Shown one piece after another: positions 21,879 to 33,889 of a stretch of DNA of 64,000 bases (its first letter is position 1; each line of letters starts with the position of its first letter). The translations under genes were made by a program, and so were the position numbers. Origin of the DNA: Solanum dulcamara. Taxonomy: Eukaryota > Streptophyta > Magnoliopsida > Solanales > Solanaceae. The stretch is taken from contig NC_077238.1 of assembly GCF_947179165.1 (NCBI RefSeq), forward strand, positions 36,135,793 to 36,199,792. Direction: 5' to 3'. The notes beneath the pieces were generated by a model. That model saw nothing but the letters and a program-made list of their open reading frames with translations, did not search any database and had not been told where the DNA came from.

Positions 21879-24800
21879 ACAACAACAACAACAACAACAA
21901 CCCAGTGAAATCCCACGTCGTGGGGTCTGGGGAGGGTAGAATGTACGCAGACCTGACTCCTACCAATGTAGGACGGCTGTTTCCGAAAGACCCTCGGCTC
22001 AATAAAAGCATAGAAAAAGGTCAGACAAGAATATTAGAGTAAATAAGTAGATGACGAAAACGTTCCAAACAATAGTATAATCAAAGCACAAAAAAATAGT
22101 AGCTATTATTATTGGATAATAACATAAATACCATAAATAACATACATCAGAGTACAAGAAATCATAGTGCGTTAATACGCCTACGAATAAGGGGGAATAA
22201 AACCACTATGTATTAGCCTTCTACCCTAATGTGTGTCCTCCACACCTTCCTATCTAGGGTCATGTCCTCGGTAAGTTGTAAATGCACCATGTCCTGTCTG
22301 ATCACCTCTCCCCAATATTTCTTTGGCCTACCCCTACCTCTTCTAAAACCATCCATGGCCAACCTCTCACATCTCTGCACTGGTGCATCTGGGACTCTCC
22401 TCTTCACATGTCCAAACCATCTCAGTCGCGTTTCCCGCATCTTGTCTTCCACCGAGGCCACTCCTACCTTTTCTCGAATAGCCTCATTTCTAATCTTGTC
22501 ACTCCTGGTATGCCCACACATCCATCTCAACATTCTCATCTTGGCAACCTTCATCTTTTGCACGTGGGAGACCTTAACTGGCCAACACTCCGCCCCATAT
22601 AACATAGCTGGTCTAACGACCACTTTGTAAAACTTGCCCTTAAGTTGTGGTGGCACCTTCTTGTCACATAACACACCGGAGGCGAGCCTCCATTTCCTCC
22701 ATCCTGCCCCAATACGGTGTGTGACATCCTCGTCGATCTCTCCGCTGTCTTGCATGATAGAACCAAGGTACTTAAAACTACTTCTCTTTTGGATGGCTTG
22801 GTCCCCGAACCTAACTTCCGCGCCAACCTCTTGAGGTGTCTCACTGAACTTGCACTCTAGTTACTCTGTCTTGGTCCTACTCAGCTTAAACCCCTTAGAC
22901 TCCTAGGTGCGTCTCCAATCTTCCAGCTTAGCGTTAACTCCGCTACGAGTCTCATCGATGAGGACTATGTCATCCGCAAAAAGCATACACCATGGCACCT
23001 CACCTTGAATTTGTTGCGTCAATCCATCCATCACCAAGGCAAATAGGAACGGGCTAAGAGCTGATCCTTGATGCAACCCCATCATAACTGGGAAGTGTTC
23101 TGAGTCCCCTCCTACTGTCCTTACCCTGGTTTTGGCACCCTCGTACATGTCCTTGATCACCCTTATGTACGCTACAGGTACACCTTTAGCCTCCAAACAT
23201 CTCCATAGTATCTCTCGTGGGACTTTATCGTAAGCCTTTTCCAAGTCGATGAACACCATATGCAAGTCTCTTTTCCTCTCCCTATATTGCTCCATTAGTC
23301 TCCTCATAAGGTGGATGGCTTCTGTAGTTGAACGTCCCGGCATAAATCTGAACTGGTTCTCTGAAATAGACATGCCTCTCCTCACCCTCATCTCTACCAC
23401 TCTTTCCCACACTTTCATAGTATGGCTTAGAAGCTTAATACCTCTATAGTTGTCACAGCTCTGGCTATCCCCTTTGTTTTTGTAAAGCGGGATCATGATG
23501 CTCGATCTCCATTCTACGGGCATCGTTGCCGTTGTAAAGATGACATTAAATAACCTAGTCAGCTATTCCAAACCTACCGAGCCCGCACTCTTCCAAAATT
23601 CTCCAGGGATCTCGTCAGGTCCAGTCGCTCTTCCCCAGCACATCCTACGAACAGCATCCTTAACCTCATCGACCGTAATACTCCTACAACCCCCAAAATC
23701 GTGACTCCTTCCTGTATGTTCCAAATCTCCCAAAACAATTTCTCTGTCCCCTTTGTCATTCAAAAGTTTATGGAAGTATGACTGCCATCTTTGTTTGATA
23801 AGGGTCTCCTCTACCAATACTTTTCCGTCTTCGTCTTTAATGCACTTCACTTGATCTACATTGCGTGCCCTTCTCTCCCGGGCCCTGGCTAGCCTAAATA
23901 ATTTTCTGTCCCCACCTTTCTCTTCTAGTTCAGCATAAAGACGTTCAAAAGCTGCCATTTTTGCCGTTGCAACCGCCGACTTCGCCTCCTTCCTCGCTAT
24001 CTTATACAGTTCTCCATTCGTCCACTTCTCCACCTCATCCTCGCTCTCCATCAACTTAACATACGCCACCTTCTTTGCTTCCACTTTCCCTTGCACTTCT
24101 CCATTCCACCACCAGTCCCCTCGATGCTGACTACGACTACCTGTCGAGACTCCTAGCACTTCCCTTGCTACAGCCCTAATATAACTAGCTGTCCTATCCC
24201 ACATATCGTTCACATCCCCACTACTATCCCAGGCCCCCATATCCTTCAATTTCTCTCCCATCTCAAGGGCACTAACCGTTGTCAAACTCCCCCATCTGAT
24301 CCTAGGTCGTTCTTCCCCGACCCTCCTCGTCCTTGTCATCTTTATCCCTAAATCCATCACTAAGAGCTTATGTCGGGTTGTAAGGTTGTCGATCGGGATG
24401 ACCTTACAGTCTTTGCATAAACCCTTATCATCCTTCCTGAGGAGTAAAAAATCTATCTGGGTTTTAGCCATTGAACTACGGAAGGTTACCAAGTGGTCCT
24501 CCTTCTTTGGGAAACTCGAGTTGGCTATCACCAATCCGAAAGCTCTTGCGAAATCCAACAGTGCGGTTCCTCCTCCATTTCTGTCCCCGAAGCCAAAGCC
24601 CCCATGCACATCATCATACCCTCTAGAAATAGATCCGATGTGCCTATTGAAATCCCCTCCCATGATAAGCTTCTCAGTAGGTGGTATGCCTCCCACTAAC
24701 TCGTCCAACTCCTCCCAAAAACGCCTCTTATCCTCTTCGCATAAGCCCGCTTGCGGTGCATAAGCACTAATAACGTTCAACGTGATCCCTTCAACGACCA

Positions 24801-25690
24801 TTTTAATCGACATCATCCTATCATTGACTCTCCTAACCTCCACCACCTGATCCCTTAAATCACTGTCTATTAAAATGCCTACCCCATTTCTATACTTCGA
24901 TTTACCAGAGAACCAAAGCTTATACCCGTCTACCTCCTTAGCTTTAGAGCCGACCCATTTTGTCTCCTGGACACAGGCTATATTAATCTTCCTCTTCTTT
25001 AGAATCTTAACCAGTTCTATGGATTTACCCGTTAACGTCCCAATGTTCCAAGAACCTATTCTCAGTCTAGACGCTCCTTTAACCCACTTACCTCTCCTTA
25101 CCCTCGTCCCCGTCCATGAGCGAGAACATGACCCTAGTCTACCATCACTATCAAAAGCCACGAAAATGCGTATGAACTAATAAATTATTCGGGGGTTTAA
25201 AATCGGCAAAATGTAGCTACAAGTATATGAACAAAGGATAGAATATAAAGATATAAAAACCGGAGGTACCAACTCCGGTAGATATGAACCTGGTTGCCGC
25301 CAGAAAATACTGCTCACGTCGGAGTACTGTTCACATCAGCGTACTTAGTTGAGTTGCAGCGGTTGTTCGTCACCAGAAATACAGATCTGTACACCTGGAA
25401 AAAAAAAACTTTGCCGGAAAAACTAGTGCTTCGCCGGAAAAACTGAAGCTTCACCGGAAAAACTGAAGATCTATTTCAGCAGTAATAATAATATTATTAT
25501 GGCAATGAGTATGCCACACCAGATCCAGTAAGAATTAAGACTATAAGAGAGTATTGTTCTGGCGGCGCGGCTTCAGGATGAGTTCTTTTGATGTCGATTG
25601 GCTTTGACGGCTTCAATAAGTTGTTAATGAAGTTTACCGGCGGACTGTTTGTCGGTTAATTGTTACCGGCGTTGAATGAAAGTGGGGTTT
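21879..25690 (-). mobile_element. LINE 1: nearly full-length RTE-clade non-LTR retrotransposon
   Basis: Minus strand. A single-frame endonuclease plus reverse transcriptase protein lies at 22213-25161, then a 3' untranslated part, then a short-repeat tail (acaacaac on the plus strand, 21879-21900). RTE elements typically have one ORF with an APE-type nuclease and end in a short tandem repeat rather than poly(A). The 5' untranslated region reaches about 25690, with three 20-bp repeats at 25413-25472. I could not identify a convincing target duplication, so the 5' end is approximate. Confidence 0.85.
22213..25161 (-). pseudogene. RTE LINE endonuclease-reverse transcriptase, one frame with three stops
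   Basis: 983 codons in one frame from MAFDSDGRLG (25161) to RVEG-stop (22213). Residues 1-260 are the APE-type nuclease: IGSWNIGTLTG, CVQETKW, NVISAYAPQ, MGGDFNRHIG, TQIDFLLLR and TRHKLL carry the expected catalytic N, E, D/N and H. The reverse transcriptase spans about 500-800: [13 protein letters not shown] (motif A), [17 protein letters not shown] (B) and [12 protein letters not shown] (C, FADD codons at 22969-22980). The C-terminus has [19 protein letters not shown] and [11 protein letters not shown], usual in RTE. In-frame stops lie at 23563-23565, 22903-22905 and 22861-22863; no frameshift is seen. The protein would nick and prime at target DNA; this copy makes only a 532-residue piece. 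Confidence 0.9.
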
Positions 25691-25774
25691 GTCAGTAATA
25701 ACCACAAAATAGTGTGATAATAGAAGCACGATATACAACATAACATGCTAAACTTCCACTAACCTTCACCCCTA

Positions 25775-25814
25775 CTAGCCTTCTACCCTAATACGCATCC
25801 ACTCCTTCCTATTT
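25775..25814 (-). pseudogene. Fragment of a second RTE ORF end
   Basis: Minus-strand reading NRKEWMRIRVEG-stop parallels the last residues of LINE 1 ([17 protein letters not shown]). It lies upstream of LINE 1 in the same direction, about 85 bases beyond its estimated 5' end. Only this short end and a little 3' untranslated sequence are recognisable. Confidence 0.6.
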
Positions 25815-26475
25815 TAATTACATATCACTAAATAATATTTTAATTCACCAATTTTAAGTGAATTTTGCATACTGAAGAATTTAAGTCACCGAATTTTAAG
25901 GAATCAAGGTCTGAAGTTTTATCATCTGAGTGTTTGACGCTAAGAGGGTATTTACTAGCTGCTTATAAGCCAAAATCGACCAAAAGCCATGAGTTTGGAC
26001 ACCCCTAACTTACGATTTTACAACTTATATGCACTTTTAGTTTGACAAAACCTTTTACGATGTCCTAATATATTTTTTTTTAACTCTCTGAAGTACTCCA
26101 CATAAAACATAACTTCTAATTATCTCTATATTTTTTCTCCATCATTTATCTGTTTTATGTAGAAATACTTTTAGATTTATAATTTTTGGCAAATAGCTTT
26201 AAGGATAATTCAGTCATTTTAAATATTCTCATTGAAGCCTTACATACCTGGAATCCAAAGCTTTAGTCGGAACCGAAAGACTTAATGAACACTCTTGAGT
26301 CCTAGCTTTTCTCCTCGCCAGAACGTTTTGTGTACTACCCGGAGTATATGAATCACCGAAATAGTATTTCTTCACTACTAAGAACTAAAACTATATTTGA
26401 GAATGTGTAAAGAAGTGTATAGAGAGAAGACTTGCTTGAGAAAGCTTGATGAATAAAATGAGGAAATAAGGTGGG

Positions 26476-26483
26476 TATTTATA
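26476..26483 (-). promoter_or_regulatory. TATA box of the minus-strand S LTR
   Basis: TATAAATA on the minus strand, followed by a long CT-rich, AUG-poor leader down to about 26400 and a donor-like caggtatgt at about 26250. A typical LTR U3/R junction; transcription is inferred. Confidence 0.4.
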
Positions 26484-27049
26484 GGTGGGAAAGATGGACC
26501 TAACAATAAATAAAATAATTATAAAGAAAAATATGAAAATTTAATGGAAAATTATGATGTCATGGATGATATTAATTGGAGAACAATTTATGTCATGAGT
26601 GATGTCAAATGTATCTAGATCTTTCCATGGTAGGTGAAATGAGTTATCTTTGACAGAATACGCCTTTTCGGAGCTACTTTTGAATAAGATAAATTCCTTG
26701 TTAGAATTTGGTATCTCATAAGAATTGTAGATATAGAAGTCTAGTTTCATGTCTTTCAAAAATCAACCAATTTGGAGCATCCTACAGTGAGATATGAATT
26801 TCCTTCTACGAATACTCCATTTCATCACAATACACTGTCTTACAATAATTAATTTATTTGACCTACTTAACCTCCAAAACATAACATATGGTCACACAAA
26901 AGTTGTAGGTAATGATGTTTTAATTACTCAGAAATTTTAATCACCTAATTTGGACTAATATATGAAAAGTTATGCCCAAAATACAGAGGCTGTATTATTT
27001 TTAGGCAAGAATTGAAACATCGTATACGACGTTTTTAGGGGATTTTACA

Positions 27050-27181
27050 TTGTTTTTGCCTGACCCAAGAAGGTACCTATAGTGGTAGAGCATGTGGGCC
27101 TAGAGTTCTCACCTTTTCGTGCCCTTGGGTTCTTATCTATCCTTTTATTTTTAAGGATAAAGTCCTTTCAGTGGTGGATAT
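27050..27181 (+). other. End of M internal region before its 3' LTR
   Basis: 132 bases without a gene. The last bases (cagtggtggatat) are only loosely purine-rich, so the polypurine tract of M is worn or partly lost. Confidence 0.4.
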
Positions 27182-27349
27182 TGTAATGACCATCCAGGTT
27201 ATTTTCATCTTTTCTCACGTTTAGAGCTTTCCTATAGCGACCCCAAATCAATTATGACTTACCAGCACTGACAATTCGGTCATCTGGTCATTTATTTAGG
27301 TTTTATGCATGTTTTCCATATTTTGGAGAGCTTGGAGTTTGAATGGTTG
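27182..27349 (+). repeat. M 3' LTR, first part
   Basis: Begins tgtaatgacc and matches 2545 onward. Interrupted by L1 after ggttg (27345-27349). Confidence 0.8.
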
Positions 27350-28039
27350 TGTTACACCCCACACTCTTGAGTTTGAAATGTCTCTCAAGCTTCTTAGAAG
27401 TTATCAAGTAAGTGGGATAATCTACTACACTATCAAACAACTCTAAGGAAAGAAGAATGCGATACCCCGTGAGAGGGAAGGTTGGAAATGGGGCTAGGAG
27501 AGCTTGGAAGAAGTTGGAGGTCAAGTAATGAGTCGTAGGACTCGATTTACCTATGTAAGCTACTAATTTAGAAGTCTTGCATACCTAAGCCACTTGAGTA
27601 CATACCAAGCTTACGTAGAAAGGATTACACGAGTTATAAAAATGAGATGAGATTACGAACCGATAGGGAAGAGGAGAGAATGACACGTGGCAGCAAGAGG
27701 AGGCACTATTGTTACACCCCCGCACTTTCGAGCTCGGAACGTCTTCTTAAGTTCCTTAGACACTATCATGCAAGCCGGATAAGCTACGACACTATCAAAC
27801 AACTCTAAGGAAAGAAGATTGTGATACCTCATGAGAAGGAAGGTTGGAAATAGAGTCATAAGAATCCGGAAAGAGTTGGAGGCTAAGAAATGAGTCATAG
27901 GACTCGATTTACCTATGTAGCCACTAAGTTAAGATTCTTATAAACTTAAGTTGCTTAAGGATATATCAAGCTTACGTAGTGCGTATTACATCGGCTCTTA
28001 AGACAAGACGAGATTACGAACCCACGGGGGAGAAGAGAA

Positions 28040-28272
28040 GGCAACACATGGCAGTAAAAGGACATGCCACATGGCAGCCTAGGGAAGTGCCACGTTGCAG
28101 CCTAGGGAAGTGCCACGTGTCAGCAGGTGACCCACCTACTTGGGGGTGGGCCCCACCAATGACACATGGCAGCCTTGGAGGCTAAGGGTGGATCCGTGGC
28201 CCAATAAGGGCTTGACACGTCTTACCCTTGGGGGATGACACGTGTCACTTCCTAAGGGACTATATATATATG
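28040..28272 (+). promoter_or_regulatory. LTR promoter: ACGTG-core cluster plus TATA box (E2 5')
   Basis: gccacgttgcag, gccacgtgtcag, gacacatggcag, gacacgtcttac and gacacgtgtcac precede tatatatatatg at 28261-28272, in the order seen in the E1 3' LTR. Confidence 0.5.
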
Positions 28273-29906
28273 TATTTTAATGACTCTCAAGTCATTTGAA
28301 GTCCAAAAATCAGCCAAAGGATAGAGAGAAACGTGAGTGAAAGAGAGTACACAATGGCAGCCACAAATTGGAAGATATTAAGATAAGTTCTTCACTTTTC
28401 TTACGTGAATTAATTATCTACGATGTTTCCTAAGAACGTGGAGGTGTATATTTGTATTTTACGATGTCTATGAAATTAATTCTTCAGATTGGAACTTGAG
28501 AGGAAGTTGAAAGAACAAAGAGGGAAAATGTTAAAAACTAGTTAATAAACCCATTTTTGGAGGGGACAGTTGTTTGTAATATTGGTATAACTTCTTGTGT
28601 ATAGCTTCATTTCGGGTGATTGAATATGTTTTGGAAATGTATTTCATAGGTATATAAATTTAATTTAGACTTTCAAATCAATTGTTTCCTTTAGCTTCTC
28701 AAAAAAGGGTGATGAAGTGTAGAGGAGGTACTGCCCAGATTTTGGTTTTGGAAATCTTACACGGATTGTTGTTGGTGTTTTGGGCATATATTTTTGTAAC
28801 AAATTGATGTAGGGGTGAATCGAAATTGTATGCGACCCTAATACACATGTCTAGAACTTTCATATAGGACATAAATCCTGTTTCCATCCATTATCCCTTT
28901 GAAACAAAGCGACAAGGTAAAAGGGTAAGCTGTCCAGAATTCACGTTTTGATAGTTTTGAGTGAGTTGTTGATGCAGGGGTGTAATGTATTGTTTCAAGG
29001 CCTAAATGAATTCTAAAATGTATGTGGATGATGGTGGTTGCATCCATACGAGCCCTCGTTGCGTATAATGAATGGCATTACAAAATAAAGGCTAGACGTC
29101 CTACTGTGATATCATATTTTTGAATAAGTCATTTGGAGTTTATGTTGTATATTGTTGGTGTGAATTGCTGCAGGTTGTTGTTGTTGGTTGGCTGTATGTA
29201 TTAGGGACCTAATTGAAAATTTGGATAGGGCACATTATAGGGGTAGTGCTGCCCAATTTTCGTCGACGCCTTAGCGAATAACAGAACTAGTCGGGGAAAC
29301 GACTAAGGAAATAGATTCTATTAATACTAAGGTGTAACCTAGGGTGCTGGAAAGTAAAAGGTGTTGATATTAATATTACTTTCATGTTGAATAGGTTCAA
29401 AGGACGGCGAGGCAAGAAGTATAAGGAATAATTCAGACAAGGTATGTGAAGCTTTCTTTGGCGCATTTTTAGAATAAGTATGTAGAGCTATTCTTCTTTT
29501 CTTTTGGCATGTCTTAGATGTAAGCTATAAATGATATGTATATGACATTTGGGATTCAATAGAGTCGTAAATCCCTGAGTAAGAATCGAGACTCTCGTTT
29601 ACTTCTTGATATTAGAACTCCTGCAATAACTGAGTCATTTCCTTTAAGTCTTTTATGTGATGAAAACTAGTACATGTAAAGCCTATCTCTTCTTTCCTTT
29701 GGAATGGCTTAATTTTAAGTGAAATGATATATGATATAGATTTGGAGAAAATTCCAATTATGAGCTCTGAGTATAATTCGTGACTTGTAGTCATTTCTGA
29801 CCATTAAAAGCCTGAAAGTAGTCAAACTATTATTCTCAAGCCTGTTATATAGTGAATAGTAAGTGGAGATACAAGCTCCTTTTCTTGAAGGCTCTAAAAC
29901 GATCAA

Positions 29907-29985
29907 TGTCTCTGATTGCATAATTGTGTCTATGATTGCATAAATGTGTCTCTGATTGCATAAACCATGTTTCTAATTGCATAAT
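29907..29985 (+). repeat. 20-22 bp direct repeats in E2 5' LTR
   Basis: Four copies of tctctgattgcataa, with changes, spaced 20-22 bases. Confidence 0.85.
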
Positions 29986-31333
29986 CTATGTAGCATTGTC
30001 TTGATGCATGTCTGTGATTGCTGATGCCCCAATTGATGTAACCCCTAATGACATCTAAAGGGCACTTCGGATAAGTACCTTCCTGGTCTTCAAGTGACGG
30101 TTCACTTGAGTATTTCATTGAGTCTTAGAGGGTGACTTAGTTGCATATAGTTTCTCATTACTCTACTCATGCATGCTGTAACCCTTCTTTCTTCGCGTCC
30201 CATGATGGGCCGGATATTATGTCGGGCGCAGCTTTACTACTTCTTTCACTGCGTCCCGGGTCGGATATGTATAGTTCTACGTATGAGGAGATGATGCCGT
30301 ACATGAGGTGTGATATATGTTATATGTTATGACAATACGATTATTCACAGAGTCCCAGGCCGGCTGTAATATGATAGTATATGTGGCGAAATAAGGAAGG
30401 AACACCAAGTCATTCCTTAGAGGGCCGGGTATGGTATATATATTATAATGGTACGCTATAGACGTACACCACTCCATTCACCGAGTCCCTTACTAAAGGG
30501 GCCGGATACTTTATGTAGGCATGCATATGAGATTAGAGTGATACATTTGCGACCTTGATCCCCATAGTGAACCGGATGTAATACGATGACATATATTATA
30601 AGATTATACCATATACGATGATATGATACCGTATACGATGATATGATAAAATAAAACACATGATGATACCATGACATATGAATATGAGAAAATGCTTATG
30701 ACACTGAGTTCACTAGAGGGTCGGGCACAACATCTGATGATGTGTATGATTTACGTGGCCTAAGGTGCAGGTGCAGTAATTCGTTAAGTTGTTATACTTG
30801 TCCCCTTCATTCCTATTTTAGTTATGTCCTCAGTTATGATATGTTATGCTTTACATACCTAGTACATATATCGTACTGACCCCCTTTTCTCGAGAGGGCT
30901 GCGTTTCATGCCCGCAGGTACAAATGTTCATTCTGGAGATCCGTCAGCTCAGGAGTTCCTCTCAGCTATGTTGGAAGTGCTTCACTGTTCTGGAGCCTAA
31001 TTTTTTATACTGGTCACTTAAGGTATATATTTGTACAATCAAGGGTACGGCGGTGGCCCTGTCCCACTATATGTTGCTGTTACTATTCCTAGACGTCTGT
31101 AGACATATGGATGTGGGTTGTTTGTGAGTTCATTTCGATTGTGCCTATACGACATGTTGTGAATGTTTTTTTGTTATAGCAGCCTTGTCGGCTTGCATGC
31201 CCTTATGTATTATGATTCTATTTGAGTAGTATCACCTTGTTCATAGATCAATTTGACTACAACTGATAGGTGGGTATATAGGGGTCCAGGTCGGACCCTA
31301 GTCGCAGCCTATGAGGTTGGGTCGTGATAGAAG

Positions 31334-31345
31334 TGGTATCAGAGC
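31334..31345 (+). other. Primer binding site of E2 (tRNA-iMet)
   Basis: tggtatcagagc, perfect core, four bases (gaag) after the LTR end. Confidence 0.9.
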
Positions 31346-33237
31346 AGTTCGTCCTTGGAATGTCTACAGACCGTGTCTAGTAGAGTCTTGTTTATCGGTG
31401 TGTTGTACACCACATCTATAGACAGGAGACTACAGGACATTTAGGATGTTACTTTCATTCATATCTAAGATCGTGCGATAGAGCCGAGCCATAGGAAATG
31501 AAATTCCTCATACTAACCTACGATTTTAGCAGGAGGACAACGCCAATAGAAGAAAGTAACTGACAATATTGGATGTTATGAAGCACGCAGGTAAGTAAAG
31601 GCACGAAGGACATTTGTCAGGTAAGGTGTTGCAATATAATTGATATATAAAGTTGGAAAATGAAAGGAAAATTATACAAGAAAGTGCAACAAGTGCAGTT
31701 CGAGGGGACATACAAGGTAAGTCCATGTTCATACTGCTAATGTGGGAGCCCTGTGTGGCTGCAATATGAGATGATATGAACATATATGTGTTCCCTGGGT
31801 GGCTGTGATATGATATGATACGAATATATATCTGTGTGCCCTGTAAAGCATTGTTGGTATTTTTTATGTACAGCTGTTGAGATAGTAAGAAATATAGAGG
31901 AAACTCTGTCCAAATTTTCCTAGAAATAAGAAGAGAATGAGATACAGGGCTGTAGTATGTCTTGAAAGGTTGTTCTCGCAACAATGATGAGATTTGACTA
32001 AACGAGTATGGCGGACCTCAAAAAATAAGTTAATTGCTAAGTTAATGCCAATAGAAACTAGGAGGTCGATACTGGAATAGTAGAATGAAGTTAGAAAGGA
32101 CCTATAATCTAAAGAAGATGACTTAGAGAAGACCGATAGATCGGGATAAAATGATATAGTAAGGCATCTCCTGAATTGATACATAGGGATAAACTATGAC
32201 AAGTTATAGTTAAAGAAAGTAGCAGTATGATTAAGACAAGAGTACGAGGGATAAAGAATTGTGATGGATATGAAATGTTAATAAGACAGCTTGTGAAACA
32301 TTAAGGATAATACCAACTAAGAAGGGTAAGTAGCCCATAGTAAGAATCGTGAAGAAAGTCAAGCGGTGTTATACTATGGGACTGGTTACAAACAGGGTAC
32401 CAAGTGAATATAACAAACACCGTTATGAGAAAAAGTAAAGGGTAATATAGAATTCCTTACGCCCAACCAAAAATGGAAATGAGCTGAAGGAATAATACAG
32501 AAGTTCTAATAGAGGCACTCAAGATAGATGTGATTAATTAAGTATGAGTATCTAACAAAAAGATAAATGGACAGTTACGAACTGGAGGTATAGTTCGATG
32601 AAAAAGTATTAAGACAAGGTCACTACTACCACGAAGTTGATATCGTTTTAAGCAGGATTAGAAATAAGCCTTAAGCACACGAAAAAGATGCAAGCTCAGG
32701 AGGCGTAAAAAAGTATGGTGTACATGTGACTCCACTCTAATGATTAGTGGTATCCACGGGAATAAATTTAGTATAATGACGAAGCTTGGAACATGAGTCA
32801 TTAAAGTATAAGTACACTCGAATGGGGAATTTGCACCAATTATGAGCCCCCGCTAATTACTGATTTGGATGAATGGAATGTGGCTTTGAATGCGCTGCTA
32901 TATTATGGATATTACTCGAGTATCAATCGTTAGATGAGATTTTATACGATATATTCCAAATACTAAAGCACCCTACGGTTGTGCTAGGGTTTCCTATAAA
33001 GGCAACCTAACATATGGAAGATTTAACAGAACATGTAGATATAGTGCAGCACGTTAAGTATATTGGAGTAGAATCATTCGCGTGTGAATAGCTGGAAATG
33101 AACAAAGGATGATATGGGTACACCCTAAAAGGGGGAAAGTGGACAAGAGAAGTACAATCCTAAGAGAAAATCAATTGACTCTATTGTATGTACATGGGAA
33201 CGCTTAAACTTCAAACGAGACCCCATAAGGGATGGAC
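31346..33237 (+). other. E2 internal region without gag
   Basis: No gag motif is present where E1 has one. Instead there is a stretch with donor-like caaggtaagt (about 31707) and acceptor-like tatgtacag (about 31872), then ggaaactctgtcc, shared with E1 and, in reverse, with E3. 32770-33230 matches E1 8370-8830. The minus-strand open frames around 31526-32184 are chance. Confidence 0.6.
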
Positions 33238-33336
33238 GCGATCATACCCGCACTAAAGCACCGGATTCCTTCAAAACACCGAAGTTAAGCGTGCTTGGAT
33301 GAAAGTAGTACTGGGATGGGTAATCCCATGGGAAGT
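33238..33336 (+). repeat. 5S rRNA-derived sequence inside E2
   Basis: From cgcgatcatacccgcact to catgggaagt it follows plant 5S rRNA in sense direction and ends at the same point as the E1 block. The A-box region (aagttaagcgtgcttgg) is closer to the true 5S than in E1, while the C-box is damaged (gggtaatccc for gggtgacc). Shared flanks with E1 show one capture in a common ancestor. Confidence 0.85.
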
Positions 33337-33889
33337 GAAAAAGGGAACGAAACAAGTATGACAAAAAGAGATTATAAAGGCATGTTAGTACAATGACACG
33401 TATAGAACAGAGTAAGCTAAGAGCATAAAAGATTATGACTAAAATATAACGCACTTCGTGAAAATGGCACAAGAATAGTTGTGCAGCTTACGAACATTGG
33501 CATACTAAGAGAGAGATCAAATGATTACTCGCTAAAAGGAAGTCAGTAATAGCAATGTAATTGCCATATTTAGAATCTATTAAAGGAATGTGTAAGATGG
33601 TTCGAGGCAGAGTTATTAAGATATAATCGGTACTAAGGACAAAAGCCATAGCGGAGCCCTGACCTCGACCGAGGGAGGTAAGCCGCTAGTATAGAGACAC
33701 TAAAGCATTTTCTGAATAGCTCTACGTACCTACACATGGCTGCGTAACAATTATGGTATAAGGTATAGTAATAAAACTGGAAGGAAGATCTGAGTAAAAG
33801 AGCAAGATAGAAGACCTAAGGTGTTACAAGGTGAATTAAGAGGAGTTGTACAATGGCTTAAACGAAGAGAAGCATAAAAGTCTTAATAG

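Larger units (their letters stand above)
20434..27049 (-). mobile_element. S-family LTR (solo, minus strand) interrupted by a LINE
   Basis: Read on the minus strand, 20434-21870 matches the last part of the plus-strand S LTR at about 52300-53027: gctaagaggctt, the ttcgggttcc word, and the gtacattcaa/acttagta stretch. The minus start is placed at 27049 (tgtaaaatcccc) by resemblance to the S start tgtaagatccc at 44750. LINE 1 occupies about 21879-25690. A TATAAATA (minus, 26476-26483) and a CT-rich leader mark the LTR promoter. Flanking words ttggc and ttgtt do not form a clean duplication, so both boundaries are approximate. Confidence 0.55.
27710..31329 (+). repeat. E2 5' LTR
   Basis: 3620 bases, tgttacacccccgc to gggtcgtgata. 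It lacks the 50-bp array of E1 but has the same ccga(g)tccc...gggccgg words scattered at 30340-30740, and 20-bp repeats at 29907-29985. Confidence 0.9.

Noticed and set aside
21879..21900. Free-standing CAA microsatellite
   Set aside because: It is the 3' tail of LINE 1; an equal tail ends LINE 2 at 45038.
22229..22844. Plus-strand open frames of 66-133 codons over LINE 1 (and 45385-45990 over LINE 2)
   Set aside because: They are antisense shadows of the conserved RTE coding strand and show no family features.
25528..25544. agactataagagagta as the LINE 1 target duplication partner of agacatgagagta at 21867
   Set aside because: The match is imperfect, and the GC-richer leader-like sequence continues beyond it to about 25690.
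31526..32184. Two overlapping minus-strand frames of 152 and 106 codons in E2
   Set aside because: They lie in the non-coding leader of a plus-strand element, have low-complexity hydrophobic content, and are not conserved as frames in E1 or E3.
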